Assembly (NCBI GenBank): GCA_964596985.1
Contig: CAZQWG010000003.1
Coordinates: forward strand, 255,068-319,067
Reading direction: 5' to 3'
From: GCA-020345945 sp964596985
GTDB taxonomy: Archaea > Thermoproteota > Bathyarchaeia > RBG-16-48-13 > GCA-020345945
Length of the DNA stretch: 64,000 nt
In this document: positions 51,880 to 60,321 of the stretch, piece by piece
Position numbering within the stretch: the stretch's first letter is position 1
Layout of the letters: every line of letters begins with the position of its first letter
The notes under the pieces: generated by a model
What the model was told of the DNA's origin: nothing
Database searches by the model: none
The model's input: the letters and a program-made list of their open reading frames with translations, nothing else
Position numbers and translations under genes: made by a program

Positions 51880-52965
51880 ATGGCTAAGACCAGAGAGGTC
51901 TTCCTTGAATCTGGAAAGATCACTATAGAAGAGAGAGAGCTTCCTAAGCTCAAACCCAACGAGGTCCTGATAAAGACCCATATGGCATCGGTATGTGGCT
52001 CAGAGAGGTACTTCTATCGCGGGATAACAGTCCCGCCGGAACACAAGGCTAGAGGTCGATACATACCGTCGAAGTACCGAAAGCCTGGGTCTGATCGTCG
52101 TCCGCTGGGCCACGAAGGCGGGGGAATAGTTGTCGAAGTAGGATCTGCTGTACGAGACTACCTCTATCATCCGGGTCGACGGGTTCAGGTAGGGGATAAG
52201 GTTTCTCTCTACAGGCCGACGTACACGGATTACACTATCGTAGAAGTGGTCTCTCCATCCGGGTTCTCGGTACAACCCATACCCGAAGGCGTGTCATTCG
52301 AGGCTGGATGCCTTTTTGAGCCGTTCGGGTGCGCTGGCTACGCTACCTTGCACATGGGAGTCGTACCAGGTGATATCGTATCGATAAACGGTTGCGGATT
52401 CTCTGGTCTGGTGATGTTGCAGGGCGCGTTGAAGCGCGGGGCATCAGAAGTCATCGCAGTCGATGTTGTCGACCGAAAGCTTGAGATAGCTCGGAGCCTC
52501 GCCTCCAAATTCAAAGCGAGATTCCACGCGATAAACCCCTACAAGGAAGACCCTGTTGAAAAGGTGAATGCGATAACAGACAATGAAGGCGTAGATGTCG
52601 CAACGGATAATGTCGGAGGGACAGGAATAGGAATAAGACAGGCCCTAGACCAGGTCAAGCACAATGGTATACTGGTCATCTACGGAGACAACTACGCGCC
52701 GTTCCCGAGTTTCCCATTCCACCGCTTCCACGAAGACGGCCTCGAGATACGGAACCTGAACGCGGTACACTATAACGAGCTTCAGAACATAATAAACGTG
52801 AATGAAGCCTATCGGGCGGCTGCACGCGGGGCGTTCGACGAATTCTGGCCCATCCTATGGGAGAACTCGGCTCGCTACAAATTGGATGAGATTGCCGAGG
52901 TGTTCGCCAATGAGGCCGAGAACCTAGAGACGCAGGGTTCGATAAAAACGATCTTCACACCTTGA
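51880..52965 (+). CDS. Zinc-dependent medium-chain dehydrogenase
   Basis: 361 residues. The catalytic zinc ligands are C39 in ASVCGSE and the GHE near residue 76; the NAD-binding region is VSINGCGFSGLVMLQGALKRGASEVIAVDVVDRKLEIA. The usual four-cysteine structural zinc loop is absent, as in some sorbitol- and sugar-dehydrogenase relatives. An insertion-like basic segment (EHKARGRYIPSKYRK) precedes the GHE. Such enzymes oxidise sugar or alcohol hydroxyls with NAD(P). It likely belongs with the sugar-acid genes around it. Confidence 0.88.
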   Translation: MAKTREVFLESGKITIEERELPKLKPNEVLIKTHMASVCGSERYFYRGITVPPEHKARGRYIPSKYRKPGSDRRPLGHEGGGIVVEVGSAVRDYLYHPGRRVQVGDKVSLYRPTYTDYTIVEVVSPSGFSVQPIPEGVSFEAGCLFEPFGCAGYATLHMGVVPGDIVSINGCGFSGLVMLQGALKRGASEVIAVDVVDRKLEIARSLASKFKARFHAINPYKEDPVEKVNAITDNEGVDVATDNVGGTGIGIRQALDQVKHNGILVIYGDNYAPFPSFPFHRFHEDGLEIRNLNAVHYNELQNIINVNEAYRAAARGAFDEFWPILWENSARYKLDEIAEVFANEAENLETQGSIKTIFTP

Positions 52966-53002
52966 CTCGGCTTTTATCCCTGCAAAGATACGTCTCGTCC
53001 TT

Positions 53003-53983
53003 TCAACAATTAATCTGGTCTACCACTTCCGTCTTAAAGAGGTGCATCATTGCTTTCTTTCTGGGGTGATCGCCGAACTTCAGCATGAAGCATGATGCCC
53101 CGTATTTCATGTAGGTTCTGGTTCTCTTTAAGACCTGCTCCGGTGTTCCAGAATACGTCTTTCTCCCATGAAATTGATAGATGTAGCCCAGTTCCTTGTC
53201 TCTGGATTCCTCAATCCACTCATCTAGAGTCTTGGTCGTACTCTGACTCTGGTAGGCCATTTTCAGATTTTTCGTCAGTTCTTGTTCGTTCGGAAAGATG
53301 TTCAGATGGAATCCGAATGATATCTTCAACTCGCCGGGGTCTCTGCCGGCTTTGACGCAGTGTTTCTTGAGATATTCCACCCGCTCTCGGAATTCGTCTA
53401 TACCCGGTCGTAGTGTGTTATACTTGTCCCCCACTTCTGCAGCAACCCTCAGTAACCTCTTGCCTTCTCCCCCGATCATGATCGGCGGGTGAGGTTCCTG
53501 AACTGGTTTCGGCTCGCAGTAAGCGTCTTTTATCTTAAAATACTCGCCTTCGAAGGTTGGGGTGTCCTCTGTCCACATCTTCCTGATAATGGTTACAGCC
53601 TCTCGAAGCGCCTTGACTCTCTCCTTGTATCCGAGGAAGGGGTACCCGTAGGATTCGAATTCCTCCTTGCACCATCCCGCCCCTATGCCCAGCTCAAATC
53701 TTCCCCTAGAGATTGTGTCGATCGTGGCGCCGATTTTTGCCAGGAGCGCGGGATTTCTGAAAGCGTAGCAGAGAGTCATCTCCCCGAATCTCACCTTCTC
53801 GGTTATCGATGAGAGAGCGGCTATGGTCGAAAGGCTCTCGATTCTGGGGGTTTGTCCCGCTGTGAGGTGATCTGTCATGTAGACAGTATCATAGCCAAGT
53901 CTCTCTGCCTCTAACGTCAGATCTCGGTTCGACTCCCAGTCGTAGCTTGTCGAGAGGAAGATACCGAAACTCGTCTCATTCAA
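53003..53983 (-). CDS. LLM-class (luciferase-like) F420-dependent oxidoreductase
   Basis: 326 residues. FGIFLSTSYDWESNRDLTLEAERLGYDTVYMTDHL is the typical start; SRGRFELGIGAGWCKEEFESYGYPF and PPIMIGGEGKRLLRVAAEVGDKYN mark the F420/FMN-binding TIM barrel. Archaeal members usually use F420. The substrate is not readable. An ATG start. It lies between the medium-chain dehydrogenase (convergent) and the sugar kinase (same strand). The use of F420 would agree with an anaerobic archaeal host. Confidence 0.88.
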   Translation of the reverse strand: MNETSFGIFLSTSYDWESNRDLTLEAERLGYDTVYMTDHLTAGQTPRIESLSTIAALSSITEKVRFGEMTLCYAFRNPALLAKIGATIDTISRGRFELGIGAGWCKEEFESYGYPFLGYKERVKALREAVTIIRKMWTEDTPTFEGEYFKIKDAYCEPKPVQEPHPPIMIGGEGKRLLRVAAEVGDKYNTLRPGIDEFRERVEYLKKHCVKAGRDPGELKISFGFHLNIFPNEQELTKNLKMAYQSQSTTKTLDEWIEESRDKELGYIYQFHGRKTYSGTPEQVLKRTRTYMKYGASCFMLKFGDHPRKKAMMHLFKTEVVDQINC

Positions 53984-54172
53984 AGTGAATCCCCTCTATG
54001 CGTTGAAGTATGCCGATAGGAACCTGAAAAATACTGTGCAATAACACAAGAATAGCTTTCGTCTCTCGTCCCTTTAATATGCAATATGCACTGTACTTCT
54101 CATCGCGGGTTAAAGGGGGGAGTCTGAGTGATTTTCATCGGTCTGGTTTTTCAATTGGCGGGTTGGATAACG

Positions 54173-55117
54173 TTACTTCTTCGCCGACATCATGAACCTT
54201 GTGACTTCCTCTCTTCTCGGTAGTGGGGTCACTGCACCCCTCTTTCTGCTCTTCAATGCGGCGGTCGCGTTGGCAAGCATAGCTGCTTCTTCGAGACTCA
54301 GTCTCTCAAGGAGCCCTGTCAGGAATGCCCCATCAAATGCGTCTCCTGCACCGGTGGTATCAACGACGTTAACTCTGAATCCTGGTATCTTGATGGTTTC
54401 CTCTTCGGTCATAATCAGGCATCCTTCCCTACCTATTTTCAAGGCGACGATTTGTGTTCCCATATCCAGTATCTCTTCGGCAGCTTTCTCAGGTGATGAG
54501 CAACCAGTTATCAGTTTGGCGTCTTCCATGCTCGGCATCACGATGTCAGCGATCTCTATCGTACGGGATACGACGGCGCGTGCGATATCGATCGACCATA
54601 GTTTCAGCCGTATGTTTGGATCGTAGGAGAACAGTCCACCCGAGTCCTTTGTTATCTCAGCAGCTTTGAAGACTGCTTCCCTGCACGAGGTGCTTATCGC
54701 CTGAGATATCCCGCTTGAGTGAAAGATCTTCGCTTGCCTGATGTAGGCTGGATTGATATCGTCCGGAGTAAGGTGGCTGGCTGCTGAGGCCTCTCGATAG
54801 TATGTGAAGTCGTGTTCCCCGCCATCGATGATCGAGATGAAATAGATGCCAGTAAAGGATTCGTCTTCGATTATCACGTTTGATACGTCAATATTCTCTC
54901 TCTCCCACATCTCCAGAAAGCTTCTTCCGAATTCGTCGTCGCCTAAGCGACAGACGTAGCCGCAAGTGGTTCCTAGCCTTGCGGCTGCAACCGCCATATT
55001 CGACGTGTCTCCTCCCCATCCTCTTTCGAAAGAGTTGACGTCTTTCAGTTGACCGGTTGAAGTCGCGCAGAACTCAATCATTGGCTCTCCTATAGATACG
55101 ATATCTAAAGACCTCAT
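54173..55117 (-). CDS. kdgK: PfkB-family sugar kinase, 2-keto-3-deoxygluconate kinase-like
   Basis: 314 residues. GGDTSNMAVAAARLGT is the N-terminal ribokinase signature, and VVDTTGAGDAFDGAFLTGLL holds the catalytic aspartate and anion hole. SIGEPMIEF and YYREASAASHLTPDDIN match archaeal KDG kinases. It would phosphorylate 2-keto-3-deoxy-sugar acids made by the enolase-superfamily dehydratases at 43258 and 46529, as in the semi-phosphorylative branch of the Entner-Doudoroff pathway. A KDPG aldolase is not in the window. Fructokinase or ribokinase activity is the alternative. Confidence 0.85.
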   Translation of the reverse strand: MRSLDIVSIGEPMIEFCATSTGQLKDVNSFERGWGGDTSNMAVAAARLGTTCGYVCRLGDDEFGRSFLEMWERENIDVSNVIIEDESFTGIYFISIIDGGEHDFTYYREASAASHLTPDDINPAYIRQAKIFHSSGISQAISTSCREAVFKAAEITKDSGGLFSYDPNIRLKLWSIDIARAVVSRTIEIADIVMPSMEDAKLITGCSSPEKAAEEILDMGTQIVALKIGREGCLIMTEEETIKIPGFRVNVVDTTGAGDAFDGAFLTGLLERLSLEEAAMLANATAALKSRKRGAVTPLPRREEVTRFMMSAKK

Positions 55118-55189
55118 TCAATCTCACCATAAACATTGAGGTGGGCTGGCAAAAATATGTGGGACCTCATCTTAAATGCAGTCTTCAAA

Positions 55190-55888
55190 TCACATGATCT
55201 CGGCGAAAGCACGCACAGGCATAGACGCCACTCTTCTTCCTTTCAATGGAACCGCGAAGAATCTGAAATCTTTTCCGTGCAGTCTGTCAAGGTTTGTAAG
55301 GTTCTCAACAATGAAGATCTCATTTTTCAGGAGTAGCGAGTGTGCAGGGCGCATCAAATCTCTTGAATCGTCAATATTCACAGTATCTACGCCGACTAAC
55401 TTGACGCCAGCTTTGACCAAGAATCTTATTAAGTCCCCCGAGATGAACGGATATGCCTGATATTCCTCAGATCCCCAGTACCTATCCCAGCCAAAGTTGA
55501 ATAAGACCGCTTTATCCGTTAAGGTACGCTTCTCTGGGATTGCCTGTACCCCAACGGATTCAAAGGCTTTCCTACCCCTCAGATCTATGATGGTGCCGGG
55601 GAGTATAACTTCCTCGATTCTTATCTCGCTGATATCCCTGCCATCAGGATAGCGGTGATACGGAGAGTCAAGATATGTCCCTACAGATGTTTGGAAGCTC
55701 ATTTCTGTGATCTCGAAGGAACACCCACCCTGATACTTCGTCCTAGTTTCTTCGTGGGTTAAGAAGGGGTGAATCTTCGCGGTGAATTGAGTGACTGTTC
55801 CATCCTCATTTTTCAATTTGAAGCCTGGCATGTTATCCTCGAAATCGTGACTGAGATCAATGAATTCTGCCATGTCTCTTCGAGGCAC
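55190..55888 (-). CDS. Cyclase-family (kynurenine formamidase-like) metal hydrolase
   Basis: 232 residues. IDLSHDFEDNMPG is the family start, and SVGTYLDSPYHRYPDG the metal-binding segment. In the standard motif HxGTHxDxPxH the first two histidines are here S68 and Y72, while D74 and H78 remain. YFVEND-type closing motif reads LLKNEIFIVENLTNLDRL. The family hydrolyses N-formylkynurenine or cyclic and ester substrates. The change may mean another metal geometry or substrate. GTG start; an ATG five codons on is possible. It converges on nothing and is alone. Confidence 0.8.
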   Translation of the reverse strand: MPRRDMAEFIDLSHDFEDNMPGFKLKNEDGTVTQFTAKIHPFLTHEETRTKYQGGCSFEITEMSFQTSVGTYLDSPYHRYPDGRDISEIRIEEVILPGTIIDLRGRKAFESVGVQAIPEKRTLTDKAVLFNFGWDRYWGSEEYQAYPFISGDLIRFLVKAGVKLVGVDTVNIDDSRDLMRPAHSLLLKNEIFIVENLTNLDRLHGKDFRFFAVPLKGRRVASMPVRAFAEIM

Positions 55889-56041
55889 TCTTACGTGTAC
55901 CTAGACTTGTATCTTTGCACGTCATCGAGAGCAAGAGCTGATCTACCTCTTGAATTACCGGGAGAACCATTTTCTTCAGAGATACCTATCCGTACAGTTA
56001 CTTAATCCAGTGATCCGTTTTCTTCGTCTGCTGGCTATATT

Positions 56042-56233
56042 CTATATCCCGGGGATGTCTGCCATCAACCCCTCTGAGAGTATTGCAGCATCACCGTAAG
56101 CTTTCTGGACGGTCTCTTCAACAGTAAAAGCCTTATCCAGTGCTTCTGAAAGACTCTCGTCTGCCGGAATCACGGTGTCAACGGAGTAGCCATCAGAGTA
56201 CATACCTTCCTTGAGTAGGAAACATGCTTCCAA
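56042..56233 (-). CDS. Small uncertain gene or remnant
   Basis: 63 residues beginning with a TTG: MEACFLLKEGMYSDGYSVDTVIPADES, then an amphipathic helix ALDKAFTVEETVQKAYGDAAILSEGLMADIPG. The second half resembles the opening helix of ferritin-like proteins but lacks the metal-ligand pairs. No good ribosome-binding site. It may be the end of a decayed gene. Listed because it fills the gap between the cyclase and the hydroxyacid dehydrogenase. Confidence 0.3.
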   Translation of the reverse strand: MEACFLLKEGMYSDGYSVDTVIPADESLSEALDKAFTVEETVQKAYGDAAILSEGLMADIPGI

Positions 56234-56264
56234 GTGTCGCTGATGGCACCATAGTAGGTTTGTT

Positions 56265-57272
56265 TCACATTTGTCTCTCTCTTTTCCATCTCGGACTGGA
56301 ATAGTATACTTCTGGTGTCTTGATACGCATCGGTTCTTCCCCCTTTGCCACGAGGATGACGTTCTCGATTGCGACGTCGACCATGTGAGCTAGCGCCTCG
56401 GAGGAGCTACCGATATGAGGCACGATGACCACGTTTTCTAATTCCCGTAATGGGCTGTCCTTCGGCAGGGGTTCGTTCTCGAAGACATCAAGTCCTGCCC
56501 CACTGATCTTCTTCCCCTTCAAGATTTTTATTAGAGCCTTCTCGTCGACTACCGGTCCTCTCGACGCATTGATGAAAATGGCTGTAGGCTTCATTAACCC
56601 AAGCTCTTTTTCGCCGATCATGTGTCTCGTATCCTCGTTGAGTGGGACATGAATAGTGACGACATCAGACTTCTTCATGACTGTGGGCAAATCGACGAGT
56701 TTTGCCCCAAGCTGGTCGGCTCTCTCCCCAGTGACGTATGGGTCGTATACAATGACTTTCATGTCAAACGCGCCTCCACCGATCTGGGCCATCCGACTAC
56801 CTATCGCCCCAAGACCGACTATACCCAACGTCTTGTGACGAATCTCAACCTGTCTTTCCATCTCAACTCTTCCCCATCCTCCCTTTCTCAAGAGACGGTC
56901 GTGGGCGGAGATCCTTCTAACAAGATCCAAGATCATACCGAAGCAGAGTTCTGCGACGCTATTAGCATTCGCCTCGGCAACATTACATATTACTACACCA
57001 CTAGTGGTTGCCGCAGCCTCATCGATGTGATCGTACCCGACGCTTGTTGTCTGGATCATCTTTAGCTTCTCAGACGATTCAATGACCTCAGCGGATATTG
57101 GTGCCCCTGTTATTATCACATCCACATCCCTCGCATTTTCTCTGATCCCTTCTTGATCTGTTGAATCGATCAGTCTGACTTCAGTAAGCCCCTTGAGTTC
57201 CTTGAAACTCTTTGACCTCTCGAAGTTCTTAGCCCATCGCCCCGCTACCAAGAGTACCTTCATTTCCTTCAC
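56265..57272 (-). CDS. D-isomer-specific 2-hydroxyacid dehydrogenase
   Basis: 335 residues. The NAD-binding motif is LGIVGLGAIGSRMAQIG, followed by the catalytic arginine in INASRGPVVDE, the glutamate in GLDVFENEPLP and the histidine in VPHIGSSSEA. Family members include phosphoglycerate dehydrogenase, glyoxylate/hydroxypyruvate reductase and D-lactate dehydrogenase; no ACT domain is present, so serine-pathway regulation is unlikely. Given the sugar-acid context, reduction of glyoxylate or hydroxypyruvate is plausible. The start may be ATG 57272 or the ATG four codons on. Confidence 0.9.
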   Translation of the reverse strand: MKEMKVLLVAGRWAKNFERSKSFKELKGLTEVRLIDSTDQEGIRENARDVDVIITGAPISAEVIESSEKLKMIQTTSVGYDHIDEAAATTSGVVICNVAEANANSVAELCFGMILDLVRRISAHDRLLRKGGWGRVEMERQVEIRHKTLGIVGLGAIGSRMAQIGGGAFDMKVIVYDPYVTGERADQLGAKLVDLPTVMKKSDVVTIHVPLNEDTRHMIGEKELGLMKPTAIFINASRGPVVDEKALIKILKGKKISGAGLDVFENEPLPKDSPLRELENVVIVPHIGSSSEALAHMVDVAIENVILVAKGEEPMRIKTPEVYYSSPRWKRERQM

Positions 57273-57433
57273 CTTGCAACTGCTATCTCACGCAGTCTAA
57301 CCCATAAGTCCGTCTGAGCAATTACTGGTTCTTGTATTAATATTTCATTAGTTGTAAAGGAAAACCGGATTATCTCATCCGATTCTAAATTTCTCTTGGA
57401 ATCCTCTCCAAGAGAAATGCGTGATAAGGAGGT

Positions 57434-58787
57434 CTAGAGAGCTAGGATAAGTGATGCAACACTAGACCTTCCTCGACGATCTATTCTAACTACGTGTATC
57501 TTCTGTAGTAGAGCTAGATGATATCTGACGGTGCTCCTGTGAAGACGTACAGCCTGAGATATTTTGGAGATCGTGGATTCCCCATTTTTTAGAAGATAGT
57601 TCATGATCTTCTTGCGGCTGCGGTTCTTTGCAACAAAGCTCTTGATAGCACCTGGCTTCCAACTTTTTTCTGGGGCCATAAAAACAAGGTAATTTCCAAC
57701 CCGCTTCCGTACAACTAGACCGAACCGCTCAAGGACAAACAGGTGATATTTCACACTGTTGGGGGTCAATTCTGCTCTTTTCATGATACCCCTCAAATGT
57801 ATTGGTCCCTTTTCACGCACGATCTCCAATATCTCTTTTCTAGTATGATTTCTCAAAGCCTTCTCTCTAGACATTCTCTCTAATACGCCGGCGATCGAGA
57901 TGAGCCATGTCTTATTCCCCCGGTTCTTGAAGAGTTTTGATAACTTACGCAATTGCCAACGTGAAGAAGCCGTCTGTGAAGAAGAATACGAATAGCTGGC
58001 AGCTGAGTAACCAGCCGCTGAACCAACTGCGGATTGTGCAACACCAAGAGACGCTACCGAAACGGAAGATGCAATAGTTGCCTGTGTAACAATCCCCTCA
58101 CTTGAGAAAGCCGCTTCACTCGAATCTGATCCCCCATCATCTTCCTCTGAACTCAAATTATTGCTATGATCTTCCTCTGGTTCAGGTTCCTTGTCTTTAT
58201 CTTTGTCCTTGTTCTCGTTCTTATCCTTCTCGCCTGATTTCCCGTGGTCTTCGCCTGATTTCCCGTGGTCTTCGCGTGACCCCGTATTATTTCCTTTTGA
58301 TTTGCCGTTGTTTCCGTCTGAAGATTTGCCGTTGTTTCCGTCTGAAGATTTGCCGTTGTTTCCGTCTGAAGATTTGCNNNNNNNNNNNNNNNNNNNNNNN
58401 NNNNNNNNNNNNNNNNNNNNNNNNNNNNNNNNNNNNNNNNNNNNNNNNNNNNNNNNNNNNNNNNNNNNNNNNNNNNNCGTTGTTTCCGTCTGAACTGTCA
58501 TGATTATTATCCGGATCTTCACCTGAGGTTGTAGAATTCGTAGGTTTTTGTTCATAGTAGTTCTGATTAAGGAGATAGTCTGAGGTATTGTTGGTTCTAT
58601 CTAACTCTTCTCGAGATTGTCGAGCTGAAGCAAGGTGAAGAGAGTTGTATGCTCGGGAAGTGGAGGAGATCAATAGGACAATCAAAAATCCAGCCATAAT
58701 CAAATAGAGGACGCTAAAGGGTAATGGTGACCTAATGTTTTTAGGAGGATAGAATAGCCGCTCCTTAACTCGTCTCCTTAGTGCCAT
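57434..58787 (-). CDS. Membrane-tethered double winged-helix protein with octapeptide repeat (assembly gap inside)
   Basis: The 5' part (58787 down) gives a basic start, a membrane helix (FSVLYLIMAGFLIVLLISS, residues about 25-43) and an N/S/D-rich region ending in SSDGNN at the gap. The 3' part resumes in SSDGNNGK repeats, continues through acidic K/E/D-rich sequence and a weak hydrophobic stretch (TIASSVSVASLGVAQSAVG), then two winged helices: ILEIVREKGPIHLRGIMKRAELTPNSVKYHL and KKIMNYLLKNGESTISKISQAVRLHRSTVRYHLALL. I read it as one gene. If both hydrophobic parts cross the membrane, the repeat is outside and the DNA-binding part inside. Gene function unknown. Confidence 0.7.
58231..58272 (-). 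repeat. Two tandem 21-base units in the same gene
   Basis: CGCCTGATTTCCCGTGGTCTT occurs as two exact direct copies (58231-58251 and 58252-58272), coding for the protein repeat GEDHGKS/HGKSGED in a charged low-complexity region. Confidence 0.75.
58299..58494 (-). repeat. 24-base tandem repeats around the assembly gap
   Basis: Three full copies of a 24-base unit (58299-58322, 58323-58346, 58347-58370), a partial fourth before the gap and a partial unit after it at 58478-58494. On the minus strand each encodes the octapeptide SSDGNNGK. All intact copies are exact, which indicates recent expansion and explains why the assembly broke here. Confidence 0.9.
58378..58477. other. 100-base assembly gap (N)
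   Basis: Exactly 100 N, a conventional placeholder, so the true number of repeats is unknown. Reading frame across the gap cannot be checked. Confidence 0.98.
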
Positions 58788-58827
58788 TAGTCCTCTTTCC
58801 TATCTACATTTTCATAGTATAACAATC

Positions 58828-59583
58828 TTACTTTCCATACAGTTTGGAGTCTAGGTCTTTAGTCTGTGGTTCTTTAGAAGCGAAGACGCTTGTAAAGTCG
58901 ATCGATATCCTCCGATCTCTATCTATGGTGAATGGCATCCATCCCTCAAAGTGTGAATGAAGCTTGTGTTTCTTAATTCTCAGAAATCTTGAGTTCTCTT
59001 CGCCTAGGTCTTCGCACTCCAACTCGATGACAGCATCGGAGTAGTGGGATATCCAACTCAAGAATGATTTTGAGTGGATTTCAGAATCGATAGTGAAGAT
59101 AGCGCCGATTCCCAGTTTCTTTGTATTCATGAACAGTTGGCGTATGAACTTGGTTACCTCTGTCTCAGGAAGATCTACAATTAGATCTGAGATGGTATCG
59201 AAGATTAGGAGTTCGAATACGTCACTCTGCTCGAAGGCTTTTCGCAATGATGCTGAATACTCAAGATTGGGTTTGTTGCCTCTCTGGAATATTTTTCCAA
59301 AATTGTTGACGATGTATATTAGGTTCTCGGGGTGACTTTCTGCCTCTTTCGTGGTTTTTTTGAGTAAAGGGGTGAGGACTTCCTTCTCGGGTCTGTCGGT
59401 CGTAACCCATATGCTTCCGGTCTTCTTATTTATGTGGCGGCATGCGATCTCTTCGCAGAGGATGGTCTTTCCTGACCCTGACTTCCCTATGATCAGTACG
59501 TTGGTTCCTTTGAGGAACTCTGTTTCTTCTAGGATGTCGTTCATGGTTTTGAGAGTGTTCAACAGCAGTGTATCGTCAACCAT
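58828..59583 (-). CDS. RecA-superfamily (KaiC-like) ATPase
   Basis: 251 residues. Walker A GKSGSGKT is at residues 33-40 and Walker B in ELLIFDTISDLI; TDRPEKEVLTPLL follows the KaiC/GvpD-type pattern. The C-terminal part (FLRIKKHKLHSHFEGWMPFTID) is the archaeal KaiC-like ending. Archaeal KaiC-like ATPases act in signalling and regulation. ATG start. It lies between the membrane-tethered winged-helix gene and an unknown gene, both on the same strand, so it could belong to a signal pathway with them. Confidence 0.82.
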   Translation of the reverse strand: MVDDTLLLNTLKTMNDILEETEFLKGTNVLIIGKSGSGKTILCEEIACRHINKKTGSIWVTTDRPEKEVLTPLLKKTTKEAESHPENLIYIVNNFGKIFQRGNKPNLEYSASLRKAFEQSDVFELLIFDTISDLIVDLPETEVTKFIRQLFMNTKKLGIGAIFTIDSEIHSKSFLSWISHYSDAVIELECEDLGEENSRFLRIKKHKLHSHFEGWMPFTIDRDRRISIDFTSVFASKEPQTKDLDSKLYGK

Positions 59584-59598
59584 TCTTTCTTACTTCCT

Positions 59599-60024
59599 TT
59601 AGATCGGTTCGTGGTGGGTTCGGGCTTTAATCGACTTTCTAAGCTTGGTGATGTTAGGGATCATTTTTCTGATCTCGTTTGGGGATGTATGTGTGGTGAT
59701 GAAGGTGGCCTCAGTTTCACGTGTCAATGCCTTAGACGCTAAGTCAGCACAGGTCTCTGTAACTTCCCTTAACTGAAATGCAAGTAGTAATACGTGTTTC
59801 CTCCAGCAGAGATTATCTAGGGAATTTTCTGAGGCTCGAGCTTTGGGATGACTCAGACTTTGAAAAATGCTTGAGATGCTTCTGCTGTCTTTACTCTTGG
59901 ATCGGGAAGCACCGGACATCTGATTTGTATTGTTCTCTAGTATCTGTACAGCCACTGATCTACTGCTATTCATTCCGCCTAGAGCGGCAAGAATGGAGAT
60001 AGATCCGTAGTAGGAGTTGGTCAT
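59599..60024 (-). CDS. Hypothetical protein, about 141 residues
   Basis: No family recognised. From the ATG at 60024 it reads MTNSYYGSISILAALGGMNSSRS, a serine-rich linker, then a helical cysteine-containing part WRKHVLLLAFQLREVTETCADLASKALTRETEATF and a basic end. The frame is open to 60162, but that stretch contains the 26-base element repeated upstream of the V4R gene, so the later start is preferred. It is 15 bases upstream of the KaiC-like gene and likely co-transcribed with it. Confidence 0.5.
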   Translation of the reverse strand: MTNSYYGSISILAALGGMNSSRSVAVQILENNTNQMSGASRSKSKDSRSISSIFQSLSHPKARASENSLDNLCWRKHVLLLAFQLREVTETCADLASKALTRETEATFITTHTSPNEIRKMIPNITKLRKSIKARTHHEPI

Positions 60025-60063
60025 TGGCTCGAGCCCAACAAAATAATGGGTATGTATATGGAA

Positions 60064-60089
60064 ACAGGTTTTTGGTACAATTTTCCTCA
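60064..60089 (-). promoter_or_regulatory. Shared 26-base upstream element, copy 2
   Basis: Identical to 34438-34463 except one base (A for G in the plus-strand ACARTTTTCC). The similarity continues weakly to 60103 (GAATAGGCG). It starts 40 bases before the ATG at 60024 on the minus strand, much like the first copy relative to its gene. Confidence 0.7.
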
Positions 60090-60321
60090 GGTACGAATAG
60101 GCGAAGATGGAGGTTAGAGGAAGTATGAAAGGGGAGGAAACGTGTAGTAGAGCAAGTATCATTCGACATGGCGGAGATTCAAGCCTACAATGAGTGATTG
60201 AGAATAGTCAGACCATGGAACCCCTCGACTCAATGCGTTACACGCATAATGTGCCGGCGAATATTCTCCCTTACTTAATAATCACTAGACCATCAATTCT
60301 GTGTTTAGGAAATGAGGAACG

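Noticed and set aside
57434..58787. Two separate genes at the repeat/gap locus
   Set aside because: The same SSDGNN codons end the upstream part and start the downstream part, so one gene split by the gap is simpler; the frame cannot be proven.
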